Origin: Baffinella frigidus | Lineage: Eukaryota > Cryptophyceae > Cryptomonadales > Baffinellaceae | Direction: 5' to 3' | Assembly: GCA_026770585.1 (NCBI GenBank) | Contig: MU646901.1 | Location: 188,421-210,289 of the forward strand | DNA length: 21,869 nt | Shown: positions 1 through 7,208 of the stretch, piece by piece | Numbering within the stretch: the first letter of the stretch is position 1 | How the letters are laid out: each line of letters starts with the position of its first letter | The notes under the pieces: model-generated | What the model saw: only the letters and a program-made list of their open reading frames with translations | The model's database searches: none | What the model was told of the DNA's origin: nothing | Made by a program: the position numbers and the translations under genes

Positions 1-129
1 GGGGGGGGGAGGGGGCGCACTGCTGGGTACAGGTCTGCCTGGAGAGCGATTTTTTGTACTGGGAATGAGGGTTTGTACTGGGGGGCATTTTGAAGGGGTT
101 GTACTGGGAGGGAGGCATTTGCCCGAGTA

Positions 130-300
130 AACCCTGCACGATGAACCGTACACCGTACACCGTACACCGTACACCGTACACCCTACGCCCTACAGCCCAC
201 AGCCCACAGCCCACAGCCTACTCCCTGCACCCCACACCCTCCACCCTACGCCCTACGCCCTGCACCCCACACCCTACACCCCTACACCCTACACCCTAAC
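130..300. repeat. Telomere-like CACCCTA/CACCGTA repeat
   Basis: Degenerate 6-8-base units (ACACCGT, ACCCTAC, CAGCCCA, CACCCTA) run in tandem and drift from one variant to the next. They resemble decayed CCCTAAA-type telomere repeat on the C-rich strand. The first 20 bases of the window are nearly pure G, and 20-120 holds loose TGTACTGGG repeats. The open frame across this stretch is an artefact of the repeat. Confidence 0.75.
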
Positions 301-678
301 CCCGCCGGGAGGGTGGTGGTGGGGAGGGTGGTTGGGAAGGGGCAGGCACTTCCCTGCGGGGGTTTGGGACGTGACACATTGCTGAGGGACGTGTTCTGCC
401 TCTGATGGACTTCCCCAATATGGGTAGTGGCAGTTTCTTGGGTAGGAAAATGCTAGTGCATTTCCCAGATATTTTTCTATCCTCGCCTCAATTCTTGCAC
501 CGTGCATTTCACTTTCGAATAAAGTCAATAAGTGTCAATAAGTGACAACTTGCTGAGGGACGTGACAAATTGCTGACTTTGGGCGTGTTTTTAGGGCAAG
601 AATCCAGTAATCAACTTAAGCACGTTTCCTCGTAGTGTTCCGAGTGGTGGGTGGGGTTTGCCCGTCCCAGAGAAAGAC
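301..678. other. Non-coding stretch, no gene seen
   Basis: Nothing coding is recognisable. The phrase GAGGGACGTGACA recurs at about 367 and 555 together with ATTGCTGA, and CTTCCCTGCGGGGGTTTG recurs at 347 and 778, so this is older duplicated non-coding DNA. Confidence 0.5.
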
Positions 679-760
679 ATGTCCCTACGGGTTGCCTACC
701 GTAGGGTCCTAGGTCTTATCGCTTAGGGGTTATTCAAAATCCCTTGGAAGTCCGCTGTGG
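679..760 (+). mobile_element. Palindromic element, family 4, right-hand fragment
   Basis: The run from TGTCCCTACGGGTTGCC through TTATCGCTTAGGGG to TCCGCTGTGG matches the right half of the complete element at 6968-7128. The left terminal repeat is missing. No coding capacity. Confidence 0.65.
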
Positions 761-842
761 GGATGGGCGGGGAGCGCACTTCCCTGCGGGGGTTTGCCCG
801 TCCCAGAGAGCGAGAGCGAGAGCGAGCTGCGCCCTCCTGTCC

Positions 843-1079
843 ACATTCGCGACACCTCCACTTTAGCCGTGAGCCCTTCGCGCTCGGAACACTACATTCT
901 AAAGTTGATTATTGTATTGTTTCTTCAGGAAACACGCCAAAAGTCGGCAATGTTTGGTCACGTTATCCCCAGATATCCGGGGGGCAATGTGCTCTGTAGC
1001 CTTCCGAGTGGCCAGGCACCTCCCCGTTAGCCGCCCTCCGTGTCAACATTCGCGACACCTCCACTTAAGCCGTGAGCCC
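843..1079 (+). repeat. 34-bp direct repeat pair
   Basis: ACATTCGCGACACCTCCACT followed by T(T/A)AGCCGTGAGCCC occurs at 843-876 and again at 1046-1079 with one mismatch. The segment GGGGGCAATGTGCTCTGTAG between them (about 979) recurs in altered form near 19564. This is duplicated non-coding DNA; short open frames overlap it on the + strand but show no protein-like continuity. Confidence 0.6.
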
Positions 1080-1311
1080 AAGAACATTTCGTGCGAACTT
1101 GTGAAGACAGACAGAGACAGAAGACAGGCTCTGTCTCTCTCGCTCGCTCGCTAGCCCCTCCCTTCTCCCGCCCACACCTCTTCCCTCTCTCTCTCCCTGG
1201 GGGCGACTAGAAGGGCTGGAGCCCTTCACTGTCGAGCCCTGGGCGAATTGAGTAGATGGTTCGGCAGCATAAGTTCTAGCTCTGCCTCACTCGGGTTGGC
1301 CGACTCTTCTC

Positions 1312-1351
1312 AAGTTGACAGGCTGGGTGTGCGGTACAAATTAGTCAACTT
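1312..1351 (+). repeat. 40-bp hairpin element, copy 1
   Basis: AAGTTGAC at one end and GTCAACTT at the other, exactly 40 bases, with the core GCGGTACAAATTA next to the right arm. It matches the copies at 2538, 4543 and 16975. Function unknown. Confidence 0.7.
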
Positions 1352-1352
1352 T

Positions 1353-1477
1353 CCACGCCACAGCCTGGAAAAGGGTTGCCAAAAGTCAATTCCTCCTGAA
1401 GGCAGTGGTTTTCAAGAGTCAACAACCGCTTTCAAACGCGGTTTCAAAAAATCAACCCCCACCTGCAATCTGGCGTG
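1353..1477 (+). mobile_element. Inverted-repeat element, family 8, copy 1
   Basis: Begins CACGCCACAG and ends TCTGGCGTGG. Inside are the family words GGGTTGCCAAAAGTCAATTC and GGCAGTGGTTTTCAA, then a small hairpin with stem AACCGC/GCGGTT at 1424-1443, then AAAAATCAACCCCC. Related copies are at 1884, 2014 and 6674 (inverted). Confidence 0.65.
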
Positions 1478-1883
1478 GTCGGAGCCGAAAAGAGTCCGGG
1501 CTCACCCTACGCGGAACGACTGTCTAGAATTCGGGAATTGCGGTCAGTTCACAATTCTTCTCCACAAATTAGCCACTTTTGGAGAAAAAACGATTTGTTT
1601 CTCGGGTAAAATGACTTTTTCCACCCACGAATTTTCGTGGATAAGACGTGTCGGTTGCCGGCCAGTGATTCCTCGTAGCCAGATTGGTTGGCCCAAATAG
1701 GTTGAGCCAGAATTTGAAAGTCTTTTCAGAAGTCTATCTCTGTCCCACTTGATTTGGGCTCCCCATAAATTCGCCACCCTCCCCCATTTTACAGGTAAAT
1801 TTTGAAACGCCTCCATGAAATTTACCCGTAAAAATTCGGGGGGGGGGCGAATTTGAAAGCCTCTTCGGAAGTCGTGACGCGCG
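1478..1883. other. Non-coding stretch
   Basis: No gene is recognisable. Open frames on both strands overlap one another and carry no motif. AATTCG-rich words such as CACGAATTTTCGTGG (1625) form small palindromes. CCATAAATTCGCCACCCTCC (1765) resembles the CACAAATTAGCCAC near 1563, so older duplication is likely here too. Confidence 0.4.
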
Positions 1884-2012
1884 CCACGCCGGATTCTTGG
1901 AAGGGCTAAAAGTCAATTCTTCGCCAAAAGTCGATTCCTCCTCAAGGCAAGGTTTTCAAAAGTTCACACCCGCATCCTCATACGGGTTAAAAAATCCAAC
2001 CCCCTCCTCCAA
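1884..2012 (+). mobile_element. Inverted-repeat element, family 8, copy 2
   Basis: Starts CACGCCGGATTCTTGGAAGG and carries the family words AAAAGTCAATTC, CCTCAAGGCAAGGTTTTCAA and AAAAATCCAACCCC. The central hairpin stem here is ACCCG/CGGGT (1968-1987), different in sequence from the other copies. The right terminal repeat is merged into the next copy. Confidence 0.6.
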
Positions 2013-2013
2013 C

Positions 2014-2134
2014 CATGCCAGAATCTTGGAAGGGGTCGCCAAAAGTCAATTTTCCCTCAAGGCAGTGGTTTTCAAAAGTTGCAAACCCTATCCTGATAGG
2101 GTTTAAAAACTTAACCCCCTCTAATCTGGCGTGG
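2014..2134 (+). mobile_element. Inverted-repeat element, family 8, copy 3
   Basis: Terminal repeats CATGCCAGAATC and AATCTGGCGTG are complementary with one change. The central stem is AAACCCTAT/ATAGGGTTT (2083-2104), the longest of the four copies. The order of the internal words is the same as in copy 1. Confidence 0.7.
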
Positions 2135-2143
2135 CGGCGCCTT

Positions 2144-2290
2144 CCACCAACCCTCACAGCCTAGGCAAACCGTCGAATTTGAGGTCACGTATTTCCCTTG
2201 GAGGCCGCCGGATTCCGGCGTCCGTGGAGCCATTTTGCCTTGAAATTGAAAATTGAAAACCATCGATTTGCCCAGCCCGTGACCACCAAC
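2144..2290 (+). mobile_element. Inverted-repeat element, family 10, copy 1
   Basis: The left arm CCACCAACCCTCACAGCC with GGCAAACCGTCGA pairs imperfectly with the right arm around 2262-2290 (CGATTTGCCCAGCCCGTG). The centre contains the palindrome GCCGCCGGATTCCGGCG, also present in the copy at 21444. No coding capacity. Confidence 0.6.
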
Positions 2291-2453
2291 CCTCACGGGT
2301 GGACCAAATCGTCGATTTTCAGACCTCAAATTCACCTTGCAGACACCCTAGATCTGGGGTGTCTGATCTTAAGTTGACAAAATCTTGGTACATAATCAAC
2401 TTTTGGGAACAGGTCGAGATCAATGGATTTGGTCCTCCCGTGAGGGTTGGTGG
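2283..2453 (+). mobile_element. Inverted-repeat element, family 10, copy 2
   Basis: Left arm CCACCAACCCTCACGGG(T)GGACCAAATC and the right arm at 2428-2453 are reverse complements with about one mismatch over 27 bases. The two family-10 elements abut and share the CCACCAACCC word. Confidence 0.7.
2371..2402 (+). repeat. Short variant of the AAGTTGAC hairpin
   Basis: AAGTTGAC, then TTGGTACATAA, then TCAACTT: the same ends and a GGTAC core as the 40-bp hairpins, but 32 bases long. It lies inside the family-10 element at 2283-2453. It may be a shortened copy or coincidence. Confidence 0.45.
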
Positions 2454-2537
2454 GAGGGTTGGTGGTTAAAAGTCTGGTTCCAGCTCTATCTCAGTCTATG
2501 AGGTCTCACCAATTTACTGGGCTCGTTTCCACTCCAG

Positions 2538-2577
2538 AAGTTGACGGATTTGTACCGCAAATCTGGGATGTCAACTT
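2538..2577 (-). repeat. 40-bp hairpin element, copy 2
   Basis: Read on the minus strand it has AAGTTGAC, a variable 14-base spacer, GCGGTACAAATCC and GTCAACTT. Its upstream flank (CTCAGTCTATGAGG...GGGCTCGTTT) also matches the flank of the copy at 4543, so the repeated unit may be about 100 bp. Confidence 0.75.
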
Positions 2578-2609
2578 GGGAACAGTCTAATCTCCATACA
2601 AGTGTTAAT

Positions 2610-2716
2610 TTAATCAATTGCTTTTTGGCAACGAAAATTACTACACGGTTTGCGTATACAAGTAATAGTAGTGCATTTATGAAATAAATTTCATTGCGCC
2701 AAAATCAATTGATTAA
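2610..2716. mobile_element. Inverted-repeat element carrying AAAATTACTACAC
   Basis: The left end TTAATCAATTGCTTTTTGGC pairs with the right end (GCCAAAATCAATTGATTAA). The subterminal word GAAAATTACTACAC is shared with the elements at 5793 and 21169, though the outer ends differ. AT-rich, non-coding. Confidence 0.65.
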
Positions 2717-2739
2717 TACTTTTGTGGAGATGAAGTCGG

Positions 2740-3330
2740 TCAACCCGAGTGAGGCAGAGCTAGAAAGTCTCTCCACCTGTTGTGACGCGCGGCGCCTTGA
2801 CGATGTTCGCAAGCTCCGCCCACGCGGACGCGGTCGGCACGGGCGTGTGCAGCGCGGCCGACCGCGCAGAGCCCCGCGACCCGATCGGTGCCGAGCCGAA
2901 GGAGGCGGAGGTGCGGGGCGCGCGGGGCGACGCTGCTGTCGAGAGCCGCCCCGCGCTGCCCGACCAACCTCGCGAGGGTTCCCCCCTCGGCGTCCCCCGC
3001 GGCGTCCCCCCCGTCAGTCCCTCTGCCCACTGCACGCGCGGCGAAAGAATCCCCCCCGCCCCGCGCGGCGATACGGTGAAGTCCGGCGATATGGTGGCGG
3101 GGCGGGACTCCGGGATTGGGATCGCGCGAGGGGGATGGGCAGCGAGCATGTCGCGCGAAATGTTCTTGGGCGGGCCATTGGGGAAAGGCAGCGACGATCG
3201 CTCCAGCAGGCTGCGCCGCTGCCGCGCGCCTTCCTTCACCGCCGGCATGTCGGCGGCAGCCCCGTGTCAATCCTCTCCCCTCTCCCCTTTTGCGCTCTGC
3301 CACCTGCCGGCGAGTCTTCTTGAAATTTTC
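2740..3330. other. GC-rich block, possible exon, strand undecided
   Basis: This is the most GC-rich part of the window, and long frames are open on both strands: + from ATG 2782 through 3366, and - over 2760-3248. Neither shows a motif I recognise. The + frame is rich in G, A, R and P, with a charged stretch (EPKEAEVRGARGD). The - frame includes NISRDMLAAHPPRAIPIP, which also looks protein-like. High GC keeps stop codons rare on both strands, so openness alone proves little. There is no clear splice acceptor or partner exon. It could be a real exon, a CpG-rich promoter region or decayed coding DNA. Confidence 0.25.
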
Positions 3331-4278
3331 AGGACAATCGTGGCTCTACCAGCGCGTTCCACATGACCCAGCGACGTCTGCTGCCCCCGGACGCGCTTCT
3401 CCACTGCTGTTCAGTCCTCGCCACAAGGCTTCTCACTGCTCAGCGCGGAAGGTGGCAGGAGATCGCCATGGACGACTGTTATTTTTCGGGGTTATCTGGT
3501 TATGAGCCCCTCAAAAACAAGGCAACTTATGCCATGGGCCCGCGACTTTTGCAGCACGTGGTACCTCAGAAACAGCTTCCCAATTTATCATGGTGCCGCC
3601 GCCCTCTCCTTTTGCCTGTTCTCGGCGCCCTGCGCTAGAAATGGAGTCACCACTGCACCCGTCCCTTCCCCAACCACCAGCGCTATCTAGGCTATAGCTC
3701 AATTGTGCGGCCGGTTCTCCATGGTCCCCGATCTAGCCTATTCCCGAGCAGTTTTACGTCCGTTTGTCTCGCGGGAGGTGGCACGCTTGAGCTGGAGGAC
3801 ACGAGGCTGGGAACATATCTTGCGATTCCGGGTGCACACGCCCCGGGAACGCGCTGCTGCCTTGCGTCTGGTTGCGGTCAAACTTCTGCACCTGGGGGGG
3901 GGGGGCGGGGGTACCTCAGGGTCATGGCCAGCCACGGCAGAGAGAGTACATGTCTGGTGGTGACCTGGCCAGCCGCGGGAGAGTGCATGGCGTGGCACGG
4001 TTGCAGTGAGCGCAGTAGCCGGCGCCACCGCCACCCGGTGCCAGTCAGGTTGTTTTTGCGGCGCTCGGTGTGCCTCCGCCGTGAGGCATCGGACAAGCCT
4101 GGGCGGGTCTCCCCAGATGGCTGCCGGTTTCACCTGCCGCGCAGCCGCAGCGCCTGCCATGGATGCCAGGTGTAGGGTCCAGGACACTCCGTGCTCGCTA
4201 AACCGCGCTGCACCGCGGACCGAGGTGGGGTGCGGCGCGTTCCGTGCGATGCATTGCCTGACAACCGTTCCGCTCGCC
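3331..4278. other. About 950 bases without a recognisable gene
   Basis: Moderately GC-rich DNA with overlapping frames on both strands and no protein motif. There is a G run at 3893-3909. The 3' part leads into the start exon at 4279, so the promoter and 5' leader of that gene may be in 4150-4278, but no TATA-like or other promoter signal stands out. Confidence 0.4.
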
Positions 4279-4326
4279 ATGCAGTTCGCCGTCCTCCGGC
4301 TCACCGTGCTCGCCTCCTGGGAGCAG
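4279..4326 (+). CDS. Candidate first exon of a small secreted or targeted protein
   Basis: ATG opens a short frame reading MQFAVLRLTVLASWEQ, a compact hydrophobic leader like a signal peptide, and ends at a possible splice donor (GAGCAG then GTGTGT at 4327). Phase is 0, which matches the phase-0 acceptor of the terminal exons from 4915 to 6060. Joined to the 6060 exon the product would be about 51 residues. A decayed second copy of this exon is at 4601. The family is not recognised. Intermediate exons are possible, and the intron would hold several palindromic elements. The link between this exon and the downstream ones is inferred from phase, order and matching duplication only. Confidence 0.4.
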
Positions 4327-4337
4327 GTGTGTCCCCG

Positions 4338-4471
4338 CCCTGGAGGGAACTCTGACGCAAATTGGACCTTTTCTTGGGCAGATTTTCAAGGGGATGTACT
4401 CTGATTCCAGTACATCCCCTTGAAAATCTGCCCAAGAAAAGGTCCAATTTGCCTCAGAGTTCCCTCCAGGG
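4338..4471. repeat. 134-bp near-perfect palindrome
   Basis: Two 63-base arms (4338-4400 and 4409-4471) are reverse complements with a single mismatch, around an 8-base loop CTGATTCC. The arms begin CCCTGGAGGGAACTCTGA and end GGGGATGTACT. No other copy is seen in the window. Such symmetry implies very recent formation, or repair that keeps the arms identical. Confidence 0.92.
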
Positions 4472-4542
4472 TGGCCCCGCTAGCCCTGTCTCAGTCTATT
4501 TGGCCTGGCCAGTTTGGCGAGCCCGGGCTCCTTTCAGCTCCA

Positions 4543-4582
4543 AAGTTGACGGATTTGTACCGCGAACAAAAGATGTGAACTT
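4543..4582 (-). repeat. 40-bp hairpin element, copy 3
   Basis: On the minus strand: AAGTTCAC, 14-base spacer, GCGGTACAAATCC, GTCAACTT. It lies between the two copies of the start exon. The preceding 60 bases (CTCAGTCTATTTGG, GGCGAGCCCGGGCTCC) match the flanks of copies 2 and 4. Confidence 0.75.
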
Positions 4583-4600
4583 AGAATAGTGGCCATCACG

Positions 4601-4635
4601 ACGCAGTTCGCCATCATCCGGCTCACCGTGCTCGC
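4601..4635 (+). pseudogene. Decayed copy of the 4279 start exon
   Basis: CAGTTCGCC(A)TC(A)TCCGGCTCACCG is nearly identical to the 4279 exon, but the start codon is ACG instead of ATG and the donor region is replaced by CTGCACCCCCC. Translated it reads QFAIIRLTVLA. The next bases run into the palindromic element at 4659. This looks like a partial tandem duplicate of the leader exon that has lost its start. Confidence 0.55.
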
Positions 4636-4658
4636 TGCACCCCCCAAGCCCAAAACCC

Positions 4659-4820
4659 TCCTTGGTCGGATAGCGAGGGGGCAAACGGATCTTTTTAATT
4701 TGGGTACGAATTCAAAATTTGGTACCAGTCACGTCCAGTTTGTACTGGGCTTCAGCTCCCGATGGGAGCTGAAGGCAAAAAATACCCGATCCATTTGCCC
4801 CCTCGCTATCCGAGCAAGGA
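4659..4820. mobile_element. Inverted-repeat element, family 7, copy 1
   Basis: Ends TCCTTGGTCGGATAGCGAGG and its complement CCTCGCTATCCGAGCAAGGA, extending inward to GGGGCAAA(C/T)GGATC. The middle has a second hairpin (CAGCTCCCGATGGGAGCTG). A second copy is at 16111. No protein. Confidence 0.8.
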
Positions 4821-4914
4821 ACCGTGATCATCCCCTAAGCCCAAAACCCTAACCGTGAGCACCCCCTAAGCCCCAGTCCCTAAAACCGTGCGCTGACCCC
4901 AAACCCTCCAACAA

Positions 4915-4977
4915 GTCTCCTCCGGCATGGTGGACGAGTCCCCCTATTTCCAGCCTAATTCCAGTCGGGAGTCATAC
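4915..4977 (+). pseudogene. Exon copy A of the SGMVDQSP gene
   Basis: Reads VSSGMVDESPYFQPNSSRES Y, clearly related to the exons at 5695, 5950 and 6060. The acceptor is AACAAG rather than CCCCAG, and the frame is not carried to the CSGYCS end. The upstream words CCCCAGTCCCTA and CCGTG.GCTGACCCC are shared with copies C and D, so the intron flank was duplicated with the exon. Confidence 0.55.
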
Positions 4978-4998
4978 CACACACCACATCTCACACCC

Positions 4999-5028
4999 AA
5001 AAAGAAAAATAGGCTTCCCCGGATGAAC
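4999..5028. mobile_element. Solo terminal repeat of the 5793-type element
   Basis: AAAAAGAAAAATAGGCTTCC then CCGGATGAA matches the right end of the element at 5793-5929 and the one at 21169-21300. Only one end is present. Confidence 0.6.
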
Positions 5029-5210
5029 CCCTCCACCAGGTTCATAGGGTAACGGCCTGAAAACCGGGTAGTTAGGCCTACGGTATTGCCTGTGGTAGGC
5101 CGTAGGGCCCCTAGGACCTAATGTTTCATAGGGCCCCTAGGACCTAATGTTTCCCTCGTAGGGCCCCTAGGCCGTAGGGCCCCTAGGACCTACTGTTTCC
5201 CTCCACCAGG
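5029..5210. mobile_element. Family 3 element, rearranged, with 12-bp flanking repeats
   Basis: CCCTCCACCAGG occurs at 5029-5040 and 5199-5210. Between them lies a family-3 left end (ATAGGGTAACGGCCTGAAAA) followed by a tandem of TAGGGCCCCTAGGACCTA.TGTTTC units repeated three times, the middle one split. The right terminal repeat is lost. The flanking repeat is longer than a usual target duplication. Confidence 0.7.
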
Positions 5211-5477
5211 GCATCGTCCGCTTACTTGCGGGTGCATTTGGTGCGCCCCAATAGGTCAGAGTTTGGGGTTAGACTCCTGCACCCCCTCAGCCCGGGGGCA
5301 AAGCGAGGTTTAACAAGTTGACAGAGGTTTGATAAGTTGACAAACACGACCGCTGCACGCCACGTGGAGAGGTAGGCCGAGACGCAGGGCTCCAACGCCC
5401 ATCACCACCCCTAAGGGGTGGATCGTTCAATGGACCGTCTCGCCCACTAGGACGGGCTGCCTAGAAGTGCGGGCACG

Positions 5478-5651
5478 TGTGAGGACGGAGTCCTGGACGG
5501 GCCCGCCTCGGGCGGGAGCGGGATGATAAGTCATTTATGTCGACATTAGACATTGGGGCGCATTTCACCCACTTTATCTGGACATTAGACATAAATGACT
5601 TGTGATCCCGCTCCCGCCCGAGGCGGGCCCGTCCAGGACTCTGTCCTCACA
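5478..5651. mobile_element. 174-bp inverted-repeat element
   Basis: TGTGAGGAC(G)GAGTCCTGG and CGGGCCCGCCTCGGGCGGG continue to GATAAGTCATTTATGT in the left arm. The right arm ends CCAGGACTCTGTCCTCACA. Arms of about 70 bases match with a few changes, and a short spacer holds GGGGCGCATTTCACCC. The outer word GAGGCGGGC.CGTCC recurs alone near 17185 and 18445. Confidence 0.85.
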
Positions 5652-5694
5652 GCAAGAACCAACCGCCGGGGCCCAAACCCCAACCGCTCCCCAG

Positions 5695-5760
5695 GTCGCC
5701 TCCGGCATGGTCGACCAGTCGCCCTTCTTCCACTCGGAGTCCTACCTCGGGACCCCCTAA
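5695..5760 (+). pseudogene. Exon copy B of the SGMVDQSP gene
   Basis: Preceded by a good acceptor (CGCTCCCCAG). Reads VASGMVDQSPFFHSESYLGT P and then stops at TAA (5758-5760), where copy D continues with AYKGV. The truncation removes the CSGYCS C-terminus. It could be skipped or used as an alternative end. Confidence 0.6.
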
Positions 5761-5792
5761 GCCCCGGTCCCTAGAACCGCGACCTGACCCTT

Positions 5793-5929
5793 ATCCGAGG
5801 AAACCTATTTTTCTTTAGTTGATGGCAAGAAGGAAAATTACTACATAAATGCTTTAATATTACTAATAAGATCGAATTGTGTAGCATTTTTCCTTGCCAT
5901 CAAACTAAAGAAAATAGGTTTCCCCGGAT
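5793..5929. mobile_element. Inverted-repeat element with AAAATTACTACA
   Basis: Left ATCCGAGGAAACCTATTTTT with CTTTAGTTGATGGCAAG; the right end is the near-complement ending AGGTTTCCCCGGAT. Inside are AAAATTACTACATAAA and its partner TGTGTAGCATTTTTCC. It sits within the duplicated intron between exon copies B and C, so it arrived in one copy of the duplicate. Confidence 0.85.
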
Positions 5930-5949
5930 AAACCCCAGCCCCTCGGCAG

Positions 5950-6015
5950 GTCGCATCCGGCATGGTCGACCAGTCGCCCGACTTCCACTCGGAGTCCTAC
6001 CTCGAGACCCCCTAA
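5950..6015 (+). pseudogene. Exon copy C of the SGMVDQSP gene
   Basis: Acceptor CCTCGGCAG, then VASGMVDQSPDFHSESYLET P and TAA at 6013-6015. It ends at the same place as copy B. The downstream bases (CCCCAGTCCCTAGAACCGTG) are the duplicated intron flank that leads to copy D. Confidence 0.6.
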
Positions 6016-6059
6016 GCCCCAGTCCCTAGAACCGTGAGCTGACCCCAACCCCTCCCCAG

Positions 6060-6167
6060 GTCGCCTCCGGTATGGTCGACCAGTCGCCCGACTTCCAGTC
6101 GGAGTCCTACCTCGGGACCCCTGCCTACAAGGGCGTGACCAACCAGTGCTCGGGCTACTGCTCGTAG
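6060..6167 (+). CDS. Intact terminal exon of a small unknown protein (copy D)
   Basis: The acceptor CCCTCCCCAG is followed by a 35-codon frame VASGMVDQSPDFQSESYLGT, then PAYKGVTNQCSGYCS, ending at TAG (6165-6167). It is the only copy that keeps both the SGMVDQSP start and the CSGYCS end, so it is the best candidate for the functional exon. The third codon positions are GC-rich, as in other exons here. I do not recognise the family. The two cysteines four residues apart could form a disulfide if the protein is secreted. The likely upstream exon is at 4279. A second copy of its last 13 codons lies at 6463. Confidence 0.55.
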   Translation, partial: VASGMVDQSPDFQSESYLGTPAYKGVTNQCSGYCS

Positions 6168-6196
6168 GCGCCTTGATAGGTGCACCCCACGACCCT

Positions 6197-6294
6197 GAGC
6201 CGAGACTTTTTGGTCCTAGGATCCCTCGGCCTACGGTAGGAGGTCCTAGGCAATGCCGTATGCCCAACTACCCCATTTTCAGGCCGTTAGCCCA
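6197..6294 (-). mobile_element. Family 3 element, half copy
   Basis: CCTCGGCCTACGGTAGGAGG through CAATGCCGTA to CCCATTTTCAGGCCGTTAG is the right half of the complete family-3 element at 20604-20765. The left terminal repeat is missing. It begins directly after the stop and 3' flank of exon copy D. Confidence 0.8.
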
Positions 6295-6375
6295 TCGATT
6301 TCGTGGCCAACACATGTGCGAACTGCGCCTAGTGTCTTGCGTAACCAGGCACTGTCGATGGCATCACTCGGCCCG

Positions 6376-6459
6376 TACCCTACGGTAGGCAACCCGTAGG
6401 GACATAGGGGGGTTCCTACGGATAAGGTAACGGAAACTCGGCCCGAAATGGGCCGAAAA
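6376..6459 (-). mobile_element. Family 4 element fragment, inverted
   Basis: TACCCTACGGTAGGCAACCC through GGTTCCTACGGATAAGGTAA to GGGCCGAAAA is the reverse complement of the left and central part of the complete element at 6968-7128. Confidence 0.75.
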
Positions 6460-6462
6460 CAC

Positions 6463-6531
6463 AAGGGCGTGACCAACGTGTGCTCGGGCTACTGCTCGTA
6501 GGCGCCTTGATAGGTGCGCCCCACGACCCTG
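6463..6531 (+). pseudogene. Duplicate of the last 13 codons of copy D plus 3' flank
   Basis: Reads KGVTNVCSGYCS and stop at 6501, then 29 bases of 3' flank (GCGCCTTGATAGGTGC.CCCC). This matches 6129-6196 nearly base for base. The two 69-base copies bracket 266 bases of palindromic-element DNA. Confidence 0.75.
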
Positions 6532-6599
6532 CCCACACGGTGGAGTACGAACCTTTCATCAAAAGTCAACTTACCTGAAGACAATTAACTTTAACACAC

Positions 6600-6673
6600 T
6601 CTGCACTTGACACCATACACCCGACACCCTCAGCTGTAAAGCGAACGGATTGCTCGGGCTACCGAGACCCATA
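6600..6673 (+). repeat. Tail-repeat unit 1
   Basis: TGCACTTGACACCATACACC, then CAGCTGTAAAGCG, then TGCTCGGGCTACCGAG. The same order of words recurs at 6815-6930 and, interrupted, at 6936-7200. The CSGYC coding end is broken here. Confidence 0.55.
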
Positions 6674-6799
6674 CCACGCCAGAGTGTTGGAGGGGATTGA
6701 TCCAATTGAAAGCGTACCAGGGTACGCGTGTTGACTTCTGAAAACCACTGCCTTGAGGGGGGGTTGACTTTTGGCGACCCCTTCTTAGACTCTGGCGTA
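6674..6799 (-). mobile_element. Inverted-repeat element, family 8, copy 4
   Basis: Left CACGCCAGAG and right CTCTGGCGTA are complementary. On the minus strand it has GGGGTCGCCAAAAGTCAA, GGCAGTGGTTTTCAGAAG and a central stem GCGTACC/GGTACGC (6712-6727). The order is that of the copies at 1353-2134. Confidence 0.75.
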
Positions 6800-6869
6800 G
6801 TACACTCTGCGCTTTACACCCTACATCCTACACCCTACACCCGAGACCCTGAACTGTGAAGCGGTCGAG

Positions 6870-6890
6870 TGCTCGGGCTACTGCAGCTAG
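6870..6890 (+). pseudogene. CSGYCS tail copy
   Basis: TGC TCG GGC TAC TGC AGC TAG encodes the CSGYCS end of the terminal exon. The upstream SGMVDQSP part is absent. It is followed by GTGTGCCCCTAGACC, similar to the 3' flank of the intact exon. Confidence 0.5.
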
Positions 6891-6967
6891 GCAGTTTTTA
6901 GGTGTGCCCCTAGACCCTAGACCCTAACCCATAAACGCTGCACTTGACACCATACACCCAATACTCT

Positions 6968-7128
6968 CCACACAGCGGGTTACGAAGAGATTTTTGGCCC
7001 GTTTTGGGCCGAGTTTCCGTTACCTTATCCGTAGAAACCCCCCTATGTCCCTACGGGTTGCCTACCGTAGGGTCATATGGCTTATCGCTGAAGGGTTATT
7101 CAACATCCCTTCGAAATCCGCTGTGTGG
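6968..7128 (+). mobile_element. Family 4 palindromic element, complete
   Basis: Terminal repeats CCACACAGCGGGTTACGAAG and CTTCGAAATCCGCTGTGTGG (with two mismatches) enclose GTTACCTTATCCGTAG and CCTACGGGTTGCCTACCGTA. It interrupts a tail-repeat unit, since the ACACCC.ATACTCTC before it and the GACACCCTAAAGCG after it belong together by comparison with 6600-6673. Confidence 0.8.
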
Positions 7129-7158
7129 CTTGTCATCGACACCCTAAAGCGATCGGCG

Positions 7159-7179
7159 TGCTCGGGCTATTGCGAGTAG
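7159..7179 (+). pseudogene. CSGYCE tail copy
   Basis: TGC TCG GGC TAT TGC GAG TAG, the fourth copy of the C-terminal end in the locus, with the last residue altered to E. Confidence 0.45.
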
Positions 7180-7208
7180 AGACGCTGTCCAGGTGTGTCC
7201 CTAGCGGC

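Noticed and set aside
90-299. 69-codon frame on the + strand
   Set aside because: Translation of the telomere-like tandem repeat (PTP/HRT periodicity), with no other support.
3703-4304. Overlapping frames of 60-190 codons on both strands
   Set aside because: GC-rich DNA with few stops; no motif, no splice context, and both strands are equally open.
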